DNA from: an uncultured Thermoleophilia bacterium
GTDB taxonomy: Bacteria > Actinomycetota > Thermoleophilia > UBA2241
NCBI GenBank assembly: GCA_903921965.1
Contig: CAIXSE010000240.1
Span: 1 to 12,316, forward strand
DNA length: 12,316 bases
Reading direction: 5' to 3'
Within the stretch, counting starts at the first letter, position 1. Each line of letters starts with the position of its first letter. Under the pieces are notes generated by a model. The model was not told where the DNA came from, made no database searches, and was given only the letters and a program-made list of their open reading frames with translations. Of this stretch, positions 1 to 5,194 are shown one piece after another. Both the position numbers and the translations under genes were made by a program.

Positions 1-942
1 GTCGCACTCCTCGAGCAGCCGCAGGTCGAAGGACTCGCGGGCGCGGGCCCGGCCGTCCTCGCGCTGCTCCCAGCGCTCGAGGAAGCCGTCCACGTCGACG
101 CGGTGCATGTCGAGGCCGACCTCCTCGGGCGCGTGGCCGTAGCACAGCGCCATGAGCTCTGCGAGGTAGAACGTGGGGATGTGGACGTCCTCGCCGGTGC
201 GCTTGAGCGCGGCCTGGTTGAGGTCGAACTGCTGGAAGCAGTTGGGGCACACCACGACGAGCGCGTCGACCTCGTGCTCGGTGAGGTCGCGCAGCTTGTG
301 CCGGGCCATGTCGAGGGAGCCCTCGCGGTGACCGATGCGGTCGAGCGCGCCGCCGCAGCACTGCATCTTGCTCGGGTAGTCGACGACGCGCGCGCCGAGC
401 GCGGCGACCAGCGCCTCGACCTTCGTCGGCTGCAGGGGGTCGTCCCAGCTCACGGCCGGCTGCGGGCGCAGCAGGTGGCAGCCGTAGTGCACGGCCAGGC
501 GCATCCCGCCGAGGCGCCTCACGGCGCGGCGGGCCATCGAGGCCGCGCCCTCCACGGTCGAGAGGTACTCGGCGAAGTGGTAGACCTGCAGGTCCTCCGG
601 CCAGGCGAGGTCCTCGTCGCCGAGGGCTTCCTCGACGACGCCGCGCTGGGCCGGGTGCAGGGCGAGGTGCCGCTGGGCCTCCTTGAAGGTGGAGTAGCAG
701 CCGTTGCAGGGCGTCAGCAGGTCGAGGCCGGAGCGCCCGACGATGGCCAGGTTGCGGGCGGCGACCAGGTAGTACAGGTCCGGGTCGCCGGCCTTGACGA
801 GGGTGCCCTCGGGGCAGCAGGTGTGACCCTCGAGCTCGTGGGTCTGCACGCCGAGGTCCTCGAGCACGAGGCGCGTGGCCTTCTCGATCGACGGGAAGCG
901 CGCGGGGATGGTGCACCCCCAGAACATCGCGTAGTCCCTCAT
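1..942 (-). CDS. hdrB: HdrB-like CCG-domain iron-sulfur protein (3' end outside window)
   Basis: The 314 visible codons carry both cysteine-rich CCG motifs of heterodisulfide reductase subunit B. The first is C10, C42-C43 and C79-x-x-C82 (CX31CCX35CXXC). The second is HYGCH, CCGGA and CPNC further on. In HdrB these motifs bind a noncubane iron-sulfur centre at the disulfide or electron-transfer site; the protein is soluble and works with HdrA/HdrC-like partners. Such subunits often occur with MttB-type methyltransferase genes, and two of those lie upstream in this window. The start is ATG at 942, because the frame is closed by a stop a few codons upstream, and GGAG lies 4 nt before it. A second ATG at 959 has a better ribosome site but opens only a six-codon frame whose TGA overlaps this start, which could give translational coupling. 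The visible part already reaches the usual length of a stand-alone HdrB, so a C-terminal extension or HdrC fusion is possible. The family call is firm; the partner is inferred. Confidence 0.88.
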   Translation of the reverse strand, partial: MRDYAMFWGCTIPARFPSIEKATRLVLEDLGVQTHELEGHTCCPEGTLVKAGDPDLYYLVAARNLAIVGRSGLDLLTPCNGCYSTFKEAQRHLALHPAQRGVVEEALGDEDLAWPEDLQVYHFAEYLSTVEGAASMARRAVRRLGGMRLAVHYGCHLLRPQPAVSWDDPLQPTKVEALVAALGARVVDYPSKMQCCGGALDRIGHREGSLDMARHKLRDLTEHEVDALVVVCPNCFQQFDLNQAALKRTGEDVHIPTFYLAELMALCYGHAPEEVGLDMHRVDVDGFLERWEQREDGRARARESFDLRLLEECD

Positions 943-981
943 GCTGCTCCGTGCCTCATGTCGTCACCTCTCCGGTCGGCC

Positions 982-1012
982 GTCCCCGGCGCCTCACGGC
1001 GCCTCCGGGGAC
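982..1012 (-). promoter_or_regulatory. Hairpin just upstream of the hdrB ribosome-binding region
   Basis: The arms GTCCCC (982-987) and GGGGAC (1007-1012) enclose a second stem, GGCGCC (988-993) with GGCGCC (998-1003), leaving a 3-nt bulge. It lies between the second riboswitch-like copy and the start of hdrB. There is no U-run after it, so it is more likely an mRNA structure or expression-platform element than a terminator. The pairing is seen directly; the function is inferred. Confidence 0.45.
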
Positions 1013-1018
1013 GGGAAC

Positions 1019-1097
1019 GCTCCCCGACAGGACCCTGTCGCGGGTCCCGCCGGGGAGCGCCGTTGCTCCCTGTGTCACGCGGCACGCCGTCGTGCCG
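1019..1097 (-). ncRNA. Guanidine-II (mini-ykkC)-like riboswitch, copy B, upstream of hdrB
   Basis: On the minus strand there are two hairpins. P1 (1097-1080) is CGGCACG-ACGG-CGTGCCG, a 7-bp stem with an ACGG tetraloop. P2 (1069-1054) is GGAGCA-ACGG-CGCTCC, with an A.C mismatch closing the loop. About 10 nt separate them. Two adjacent stem-loops with ACGR loops are the defining pattern of the guanidine-II riboswitch, which binds guanidinium in a loop-loop contact. The 3' arm of P2 is also the start of a 17-bp stem (1058-1042 with 1035-1019, including two G.U pairs and a 6-nt loop), so the two structures exclude each other. No promoter is visible between this copy and the upstream small ORF, so it is probably cotranscribed from the promoter near 1424-1451. 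Ligand identity is inferred from the loop pattern only. Confidence 0.5.
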
Positions 1098-1109
1098 CCG
1101 AGCCTTGCC

Positions 1110-1138
1110 GCGGAGTCGTCCTCCGCGAACGACTCCGC
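1110..1138 (-). terminator. Strong hairpin after the 40-residue ORF, possible attenuator
   Basis: A perfect 10-bp inverted repeat, GCGGAGTCGT (1110-1119) and ACGACTCCGC (1129-1138), with a 9-nt loop sits 10 bp past the stop codon of the small ORF and just before riboswitch-like copy B. No U-run follows, so a classical intrinsic terminator is not supported. It could protect the 3' end of a processed message or cause pausing. Confidence 0.4.
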
Positions 1139-1147
1139 CCTAGCGCG

Positions 1148-1270
1148 TCACGCGTCGGAGCGAGTCGCGAACTCCGTGCCTTCGGTGGCTGGGGCCTTGA
1201 TCGCCGGGACCTGGATGTTCACCGGGGTCTCGGCCGGCATGCTCGTCGGGTTGTAGCCTTTGTACGTCAT
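1148..1270 (-). CDS. 40-residue hypothetical protein between two riboswitch-like leaders
   Basis: An ATG-initiated frame of 40 codons has GGAGG 5 nt upstream (1276-1280), one of the best ribosome sites in the window. The product begins MTYKGYNPTSM and continues with a Pro/Thr/Ala/Glu-rich stretch. It has no cysteine, no membrane segment and no signal peptide that I can see, and I do not recognise a family. Codon choice fits the high-GC host. It is the first ORF after riboswitch-like copy A and its terminator, and is followed by a 10-bp hairpin and copy B. It is therefore probably either a real small protein under the RNA switch, a leader peptide, or the remnant of a longer gene. The ribosome site and position favour translation; function is unknown. 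Confidence 0.55.
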   Translation of the reverse strand: MTYKGYNPTSMPAETPVNIQVPAIKAPATEGTEFATRSDA

Positions 1271-1339
1271 CGGTGCCTCCGTCGCGTCGGCGGCCCACTC
1301 CCGGAGCCGCGTAGATGGCCCTGCGTTGGTCCCGAAACG

Positions 1340-1373
1340 AAAAACGCCCCCCGGTCGCTACGGACCGGGGAGC
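1340..1373 (-). terminator. Intrinsic terminator forming the expression platform of riboswitch-like copy A
   Basis: On the minus strand GCTCCCCGGTC (1373-1363) pairs with GACCGGGGGGC (1356-1346) around a 6-nt loop, giving 11 bp with one G.U. It is followed by GTTTTTCG (T-run 1344-1340). The first five bases of the stem are also the 3' arm of hairpin P2 of copy A. If ligand stabilises P2, the terminator loses its base and read-through into the small ORF is expected (an ON switch). The hairpin and T-run are seen directly; the switching is inferred. Confidence 0.75.
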
Positions 1374-1416
1374 ACCGTTGCTCCTCGCTTCAAGATGGCG
1401 GCACGCCGTTGTGCCG
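1369..1416 (-). ncRNA. Guanidine-II (mini-ykkC)-like riboswitch, copy A
   Basis: P1 (1416-1399) is CGGCACA-ACGG-CGTGCCG on the minus strand, and P2 (1384-1369) is GGAGCA-ACGG-TGCTCC, separated by a 14-nt linker. Both loops are ACGG. P1 has an A.C mismatch at the loop, while P2 is fully paired. The predicted transcription start, from the promoter at 1424-1451, falls at or next to the first base of P1, which supports this as a complete leader. An overlapping terminator follows. Tandem hairpins with ACGR loops are the guanidine-II signature. The closing A.C mismatch and the lack of a recognised guanidine gene downstream keep the ligand call tentative. Confidence 0.55.
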
Positions 1417-1423
1417 TTGTGAC

Positions 1424-1451
1424 AGGATACCACGGGCCGCCCGGGCTGCAA
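1424..1451 (-). promoter_or_regulatory. Sigma-70-type promoter for the riboswitch-like leader
   Basis: On the minus strand, -35 TTGCAG (1451-1446), a 16-nt spacer and -10 TATCCT (1429-1424). The expected start, about 7 nt further on, coincides with the first base of hairpin P1 of copy A. The promoter lies inside the scrambled 3' part of the broken toxin frame. Confidence 0.55.
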
Positions 1452-1523
1452 ACGCTTGGAAGCAGACCAGACAGCGCCTTGCCCCAGCGCTCGCGAAACG
1501 CGCGCGCCGCGGACGGCCTGTCG

Positions 1524-1601
1524 GCCCTGATGTAGGCGAGTGCGGAGAGGAACTGCGACTGCGCGGGAGGGGTGAACGCGATCCTGCGCGTCACGGGTGA
1601 T
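1524..1601. repeat. 78-bp direct repeat, left copy
   Basis: This is base-for-base identical to 7829-7906 in the same orientation. It contains the antitoxin stop/toxin start junction and the first 71 bp of the toxin. The two copies bound the cassette block, and recombination between them would remove about 6.3 kb as a circle. Confidence 0.95.
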
Positions 1602-1603
1602 GT

Positions 1604-2194
1604 TCATTCCGGTGTGACCATGCAGAAGTGGGGGATCCCCGAACCCCCGACCTCCGAGCGAAGAACAACCTGGAAACCCTGCTTTTCGTAGATGGCGACG
1701 TTGGCCGGATTCTGGGTCTCCAAGTAGACCCGGCTGCCCGTCTCCCTGGCCTTCGCCAGGATGGGCCGGATCAGGCGGTTCGCGAAGCCACGCCCCTGGA
1801 ACTCGGGCCCCACGGCGATGACGTCGAGGTACCAGAACGGCTCGTCCACAAGCCCGTCCCGAAGCCGGGTGGCCCAACGCTGGTAGCGCGCCATCCGCCA
1901 GACGGCCGATGGACCGCATTCCTGGATCAACCGAACGCCCAAGCCGACTCCCGCTAGGGTCGGGGGCGTGGCGTGCGCATGGGGCGGTTCCCAGATCGCG
2001 ATCCCCTCCAGCCGATCCGACGTGACCACGACGTGCGCGCGATGCAGGGCCAGCTTGCAACGATACAAGGCTTGCAACTGCTGGGGCTTGCGCCGCGCAT
2101 CGGGGAAGAAATGGCCATGGATGGCGTCGTTCGCGAAGGCGTCGGCGAACCGGCGGGCGGCTTCGTTCAGGTGGGTCGTTGTGAGATTGAACAA
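1604..2194 (-). CDS. GNAT family N-acetyltransferase
   Basis: A 196-residue protein with the GNAT fold core at the C-terminal half: WYLDVIAVGP (beta 4), the acetyl-CoA pyrophosphate loop QGRGFANR at about 133-140 (Q-x-x-G-x-G/A pattern), and a C-terminal NVAIYEKQGFQVV strand-helix. GNATs transfer acetyl from acetyl-CoA to amines; the substrate cannot be told, though cassette GNATs often modify antibiotics or small molecules. I chose TTG at 2194 because GGAGG lies 5 nt upstream and homology-like sequence begins there. The open frame continues upstream to 2683 but only through non-coding attC-like sequence. Its stop codon is 2 bp from the left 78-bp repeat, so its own attC has been lost. It is probably a cassette gene whose 3' flank was replaced. 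Confidence 0.82.
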   Translation of the reverse strand: MFNLTTTHLNEAARRFADAFANDAIHGHFFPDARRKPQQLQALYRCKLALHRAHVVVTSDRLEGIAIWEPPHAHATPPTLAGVGLGVRLIQECGPSAVWRMARYQRWATRLRDGLVDEPFWYLDVIAVGPEFQGRGFANRLIRPILAKARETGSRVYLETQNPANVAIYEKQGFQVVLRSEVGGSGIPHFCMVTPE

Positions 2195-2199
2195 TCGGT

Positions 2200-2204
2200 C
2201 CTCC
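2200..2204 (-). promoter_or_regulatory. Ribosome-binding site fixing the TTG start of the GNAT gene
   Basis: GGAGG on the minus strand, 5 nt before TTG at 2194. No ATG or GTG nearby has a comparable site, so the rare TTG is preferred. Confidence 0.7.
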
Positions 2205-2235
2205 CTCGGCGGTACGCAGTGGACGCAACCTACCG

Positions 2236-2242
2236 GCTCAAC
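2236..2242 (-). other. Isolated attC core-like heptamer upstream of the GNAT
   Basis: GTTGAGC on the minus strand fits the R' consensus GTTRRRY and lies 42 bp before the GNAT start, where a cassette boundary would be expected. No matching arm is found nearby, so this may be the remnant of an attC right half or chance. Confidence 0.3.
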
Positions 2243-2494
2243 GGATGCACTTTCGCCCCTGCGCGAAGGAAAATCAGCGCGAAGGAAAACCAAAGGCCGT
2301 TCGCAGGTGCATGAAGGCCGCAGCGCGCCGAAAGAGGGAATCCAGGAAGCGCCGGGGAAGAGGCCTACCGCCGACCGAGCGCCGTATCGAGGGGAAGAAG
2401 GGTAGAGCATCCCCGCCAAGGACGACCATGGGGCCGCCGGAGAGTAAGTGGAGGAAGGTGGCCGAGGAGACGAGCGAGTCGGCTCGATCTCATT
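2243..2494. other. Gene-free stretch with a 16-nt-period tandem repeat
   Basis: No convincing gene is seen. The plus strand is purine-rich (many AAG/GGA). The 13-mer GCGCGAAGGAAAA occurs at 2261-2273 and again at 2277-2289. Open frames through this stretch have no ribosome site and an unlikely Arg/Lys-rich or Pro/Ser-rich composition. It joins two unmatched attC half-sites and is probably recombination debris. Confidence 0.5.
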
Positions 2495-2500
2495 GTTAGC
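2481..2500 (-). other. attC half-site after the nitroreductase gene
   Basis: On the minus strand, GCTAAC-AA-TGAGAT-c-GAGC-c-GAC reproduces the left half of the attC sites elsewhere in the array: AAC, 2 nt, a 6-bp arm, an extra c, then a 4-bp arm. It sits 44 bp past the nitroreductase stop, where a cassette attC belongs. I cannot find the complementary right half (expected GCTCATCTCA followed by GTTRRRY), so the site looks broken. Confidence 0.45.
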
Positions 2501-2543
2501 ACCTCGCAGTTGGCGACGCCACTGCGACCGCTTCAGTCCCGCG

Positions 2544-3401
2544 TTACTGCCAGACAATGCTTGGTGCCGCGTCGTACCGTATCTGTCTCTGGTAGGTGTA
2601 CTTCGGGTAGCCGAGGATCGCGGCAGCGTAGACGCGGCTCCCCGAGGCCAACGCCAGTTCACGTGCGACGGAAGCGTGCGCATGCTGCGCGTATCCGATT
2701 ACGCAGCTGCCGATGCCCTGACTCTCCGCGAGCAGCATCATGTACTGCAGCGCGATCATGCAGTCGTCGGCGACCTGGATGCCGGATCGAGGACCGGTGA
2801 CGAACACGACGCACGGCGCAGCGTGAAACACGGGGCGCTCGCCTGCGCGAACGGCCTCATGCATCGCGAGCAGGTCGTCGCGGGAGCCCGAGAGGAACTT
2901 GCCGAGCCTGGGGCTCAGTAGCCTGGCTCCACTCACGACTACAGGGTTCAGCAGCTTGAGCGTATGGGAGAACGAGTTCGTGACTGCTAGCTCGACCGCG
3001 TCGATCCTGGCTGGGTCGGTAAGGACGACGTAACCTCGCCGACGGCTGTTGGACGAGCTCGGCGCCTTCTCCGCGTACTCGATCAGGCGCCTGATGGTTT
3101 CACGGCCCAGTGGCCGATCCTTGAATTCACGCACCGATCGCTTGCCGCTCAGGAGGCGCTCCATTGGTGCGAGGTTCTCCTCGATGGGCGCTACGCTGAA
3201 CGCGCGTCGATTTCCTTCCGCTACACACGAGACTGCGCCTTCCGGGCAGATCGCCGCACAGTGGCCGCATGAGCAACACAGGTGCGGACGAGCCACGCTC
3301 GCGTGCTGGCTCTCCAGGGCCAGTACCGAGCTCGGGCACACTCGCACGCACCTGCCGCAGCCTATGCAGGCCCTCTGGTCGATGGCCGTCTTGGCGGTCA
3401 C
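2544..3401 (-). CDS. Ferredoxin-nitroreductase fusion protein
   Basis: A 285-residue protein with an N-terminal 2x[4Fe-4S] ferredoxin domain: C12-x2-C15-x2-C18-x3-C22-P and C42-x2-C45-x2-C48-x3-C52-P. An FMN-dependent nitroreductase domain follows from about residue 80, with the typical RSVREF near 88-93 and APSSSNSR near 113-120 that contact FMN. The iron-sulfur part probably passes electrons from reduced ferredoxin or an equivalent donor to the flavin, which reduces nitroaromatic or quinone-like substrates. The substrate is unknown. The start is GTG at 3401, overlapping the TetR stop by 4 bp (GTGA), so it is translationally coupled as the last gene of an SDR-TetR-nitroreductase operon. Such fusions are commonest in anaerobes. 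The fold call is firm. Confidence 0.88.
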   Translation of the reverse strand: MTAKTAIDQRACIGCGRCVRVCPSSVLALESQHASVARPHLCCSCGHCAAICPEGAVSCVAEGNRRAFSVAPIEENLAPMERLLSGKRSVREFKDRPLGRETIRRLIEYAEKAPSSSNSRRRGYVVLTDPARIDAVELAVTNSFSHTLKLLNPVVVSGARLLSPRLGKFLSGSRDDLLAMHEAVRAGERPVFHAAPCVVFVTGPRSGIQVADDCMIALQYMMLLAESQGIGSCVIGYAQHAHASVARELALASGSRVYAAAILGYPKYTYQRQIRYDAAPSIVWQ

Positions 3402-3946
3402 CTGTCTCCACTCGCCATCTCAAGAAGCCTCTCGATGATCCGGCGACGCTCGTCGCCTGCGGGCGCAGACAGGCCGAGCAGGTCGGCCATCCACATCCCG
3501 TCCGCCGCTAGCGTCACGATCGCGGCGACCTCGGCGGGTATCCCGTCTGCGGCTGCCAGTGCGCGCCACTGCGCGTAGCGGTCGCGCATGGGGTCGGCAA
3601 GAGCGGGGTTCGTGGCGATCGCGGCCAGCAGCCCCGCGGCAGTGGCGTCGTGTTCCGACGGCCCTTTCGCGCTGACACTGGTGCGAACCCATGCTCGAGT
3701 CCAGCGGCCGGGCTCGACGGGATCGGCCACCATCGACCGTTCCTGCGCATCGTCGAAGGACGTGAGCATGCGCTCGACCATCGCTGAGATGAGCGCCTCC
3801 TTCGTCGGGAAGTGATAGAGAAGACCACCCTTGCTGACCCCCGCCTCTGCAGCGACGGCCTCAAGAGTGAGTTTCGAGGAGCCGTCGCGACGCACGATCT
3901 TCTGAGCTGCGTCGAGCAGTTCGTCGTACTTCGCTGATCGAGTCAT
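3398..3946 (-). CDS. TetR/AcrR-family transcriptional regulator of the SDR operon
   Basis: A 182-residue protein of normal TetR length. The N-terminal helix-turn-helix spans about residues 27-46 (LTLEAVAAEAGVSKGGLLYHF), and a helical ligand-binding domain follows. I chose ATG at 3946, which overlaps the SDR stop as ATGA and has AAGGAG upstream; an ATG at 3961 would lie inside the SDR gene with no good ribosome site. It is the middle gene of the operon and overlaps both neighbours by 4 bp. The palindrome ACCGTC-CA-GACGGT inside the operon promoter (5056-5069) is the obvious operator, so autorepression relieved by a small ligand, perhaps a substrate of the SDR or nitroreductase, is expected. 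The ligand is unknown. Confidence 0.88.
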   Translation of the reverse strand: MTRSAKYDELLDAAQKIVRRDGSSKLTLEAVAAEAGVSKGGLLYHFPTKEALISAMVERMLTSFDDAQERSMVADPVEPGRWTRAWVRTSVSAKGPSEHDATAAGLLAAIATNPALADPMRDRYAQWRALAAADGIPAEVAAIVTLAADGMWMADLLGLSAPAGDERRRIIERLLEMASGDR

Positions 3947-5022
3947 CGGATCTCCTTGCACCAGTTCGCTGGCTCGGCGTGCGGTGTACCGAAGGCATCG
4001 CGCAGGTGCCTGGATACGCTGTCAAGGCCGAACGCGTTCGCCAGCCACGGCGATACTGCGTTGACGCGGGTCATGAGGGCGTTCTGCCAGCCCATGATGG
4101 CGACCGGTTTGCGCTGCAGTGTCGTCGTGAGCACGAAGTCGGCCGCCCTTTCGGGGGAGACAACGGGCGTGCCCATCTTGCGCCACAACTCAGCAAACGG
4201 GCGCTCAGCGGCTGTATCGGCCGGAGCCGGACACGCGTAGCAGACACGGAGGTCTCTACCCTCGAGGGCGAACTCCCGGTTCATAGCTTGAGCGAATGCG
4301 GCGACGCCGGCCCGTGAGGCAACATCCACTGAGTAGTACGGCAGTGCGAGCCTGCCGTCCCCGAATCCGCCGAGGATGACGATCGTGCCACCCTCACGTA
4401 TGTGGTTTGCGAACGCTCGGACGGTGAACACCGCGCCTGCGAGATTCGTGTCAAGCTGCGACCTGACGTCAGCTTCCGAATGATCCGAGAGTGGCTTGCG
4501 TACATCTGTGCCGGTCGCAATTACGAGCGCGTCGAGCTCGGACGTGGCTGCAGCCGCAGCAGCAAGCGAGTCCTCAGAAGACACGTCCGCCAGCGCAGTA
4601 CTCAGGCAATGTCGCCCGGCGCGCAGCTCTTCCAGTCGCACGGGATCGCGTCCGATCGCGAGGGTGCTGGCGCCTTCGCGGACCAGCGCACCGACAACTG
4701 CTGCCCCAAGCCCGCCAGTCGCTCCGACCACAGCCACAGAGCTATCCGCGAAGCTGCGACCGGTGCGCACGTTGGGTTTGCGGAATCGTCGCACCACCGA
4801 CACGCCGAGGAGCGCTCCTCCGAGCCAGAACATGATCTCGCCAACAGCCGCGAAGCTCCCTGCTGCCACAACGCGCTGCGTCGCGGGCAGGGGCAGGAAG
4901 GGTGCGGCGAACAACGCGAACCAGACGGGGAACGAGCCTACTACAAGGACCCAGCCGACTGCTCGAACGAAGCGGTCAGTGCGCTTTGGGTGCAGCTGGG
5001 ATGTCTGCGTGGGTCGAAACAT
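3943..5022 (-). CDS. Membrane-anchored SDR-family protein lacking the usual catalytic lysine
   Basis: A 359-residue protein with two hydrophobic segments (about 21-41 and 51-77) followed by a short-chain dehydrogenase/reductase domain. The NAD(P)-binding loop is GATGGLG (100-106), and the later NNAG-like strand reads LVIATG (167-171). The active-site region reads LALPYYSVDVAS (about 225-236). The YxxxK lysine is replaced (Val at Tyr230+4, Asp at Tyr229+4), and the expected serine strand reads ILGGFGDG. It may therefore be non-classical, an NAD(P)-binding scaffold, or inactive. I chose ATG at 5022, with AAGGGAG 7 nt upstream, rather than GTG at 5046, because the promoter -10 at 5049-5054 puts transcription start downstream of 5046. 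First gene of the three-gene operon; its stop overlaps the TetR start. Confidence 0.82.
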   Translation of the reverse strand: MFRPTQTSQLHPKRTDRFVRAVGWVLVVGSFPVWFALFAAPFLPLPATQRVVAAGSFAAVGEIMFWLGGALLGVSVVRRFRKPNVRTGRSFADSSVAVVGATGGLGAAVVGALVREGASTLAIGRDPVRLEELRAGRHCLSTALADVSSEDSLAAAAAATSELDALVIATGTDVRKPLSDHSEADVRSQLDTNLAGAVFTVRAFANHIREGGTIVILGGFGDGRLALPYYSVDVASRAGVAAFAQAMNREFALEGRDLRVCYACPAPADTAAERPFAELWRKMGTPVVSPERAADFVLTTTLQRKPVAIMGWQNALMTRVNAVSPWLANAFGLDSVSRHLRDAFGTPHAEPANWCKEIR

Positions 5023-5048
5023 GCGTGCTCCCTTCAAGCGGAACACGA

Positions 5049-5077
5049 ATACTAGACCGTCCAGACGGTACAGTCAA
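5049..5077 (-). promoter_or_regulatory. Promoter of the SDR-TetR-nitroreductase operon
   Basis: On the minus strand, -35 TTGACT (5077-5072), a 17-nt spacer and -10 TAGTAT (5054-5049): near-consensus hexamers at ideal spacing. The spacer is almost filled by a perfect palindrome. The expected start near 5042 gives a leader of about 20 nt before ATG 5022. Confidence 0.8.
5056..5069. promoter_or_regulatory. TetR-type operator within the promoter spacer
   Basis: ACCGTC-CA-GACGGT is a perfect 14-bp palindrome between -35 and -10. This is the standard position for a repressor that blocks RNA polymerase. It is the only strong palindrome upstream of the operon and most likely the site of the TetR protein at 3398-3946. 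Confidence 0.72.
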
Positions 5078-5124
5078 CTCGATGAGCGACTTCCTGTTGC
5101 GACCCGTGAAGCATTGGGTGATGG

Positions 5125-5186
5125 TGCTGGCGTGTTTGGCTTCAGCTGCGCCGCGAAGCGGCGACTGCTGGAAGCCATTGTTGGTC
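5125..5186 (-). other. Degenerate attC site after the HigBA pair
   Basis: On the minus strand the left core is GACCAAC (5186-5180), followed by AA. Then TGGCTT-c-CAGC pairs with GCTG-AAGCCA (ending at 5137), and the top of the fold is CGCCGC-TTCG-CGGCG. The extra c in the left arm is shared with the other sites in the array. The right core, expected just after 5137, has decayed (no GTTRRRY). This attC is shorter than the 86-90 bp sites and begins 9 bp past the antitoxin stop. Confidence 0.65.
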
Positions 5187-5194
5187 AGTGCGTC

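Larger units (their letters stand above)
1358..1594 (-). pseudogene. RelE/ParE-type toxin, N-terminal fragment, 3' end replaced
   Basis: This GTG-started frame encodes MTRRIAFTPPAQSQFLSALA and continues to about codon 36 (ends RAFRER), matching the N-terminal helix region of RelE/ParE ribonuclease/gyrase toxins. After that it no longer resembles the family and runs through the promoter and riboswitch hairpins until a stop at 1358, giving a nominal 78 residues against about 90-100 for the family. The beta-sheet and C-terminal active-site residues are absent, so it should be inactive. Its first 78 bp are identical to 7829-7906, where the antitoxin gene is intact. It follows the GNAT stop codon at 1604 directly, with no antitoxin in front. 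The family match is by eye over a short stretch. Confidence 0.65.

Noticed and set aside
1110..1138. Classical intrinsic terminator after the small ORF
   Set aside because: The stem is strong but no U-run follows, so it is listed only as a possible attenuator.
103..1143. Plus-strand 346-codon frame over hdrB
   Set aside because: It is antisense to a protein with complete CCG motifs; the product has no recognisable features and no ribosome site.
1140..2228. Minus-strand 362-codon frame across the GNAT, toxin fragment and leader RNA
   Set aside because: It runs through unrelated elements in the wrong frame, with Arg-rich composition; the GNAT and the 40-residue ORF explain the same DNA better.
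2236..2500. A single long attC of about 265 bp
   Set aside because: The arms next to the two cores are not complementary, and the length exceeds that of known sites.
2195..2683. N-terminal extension of the GNAT to 2683
   Set aside because: It crosses an attC half-site and the end of the nitroreductase gene. The ribosome site before TTG 2194 and the family-like start argue for the shorter protein.
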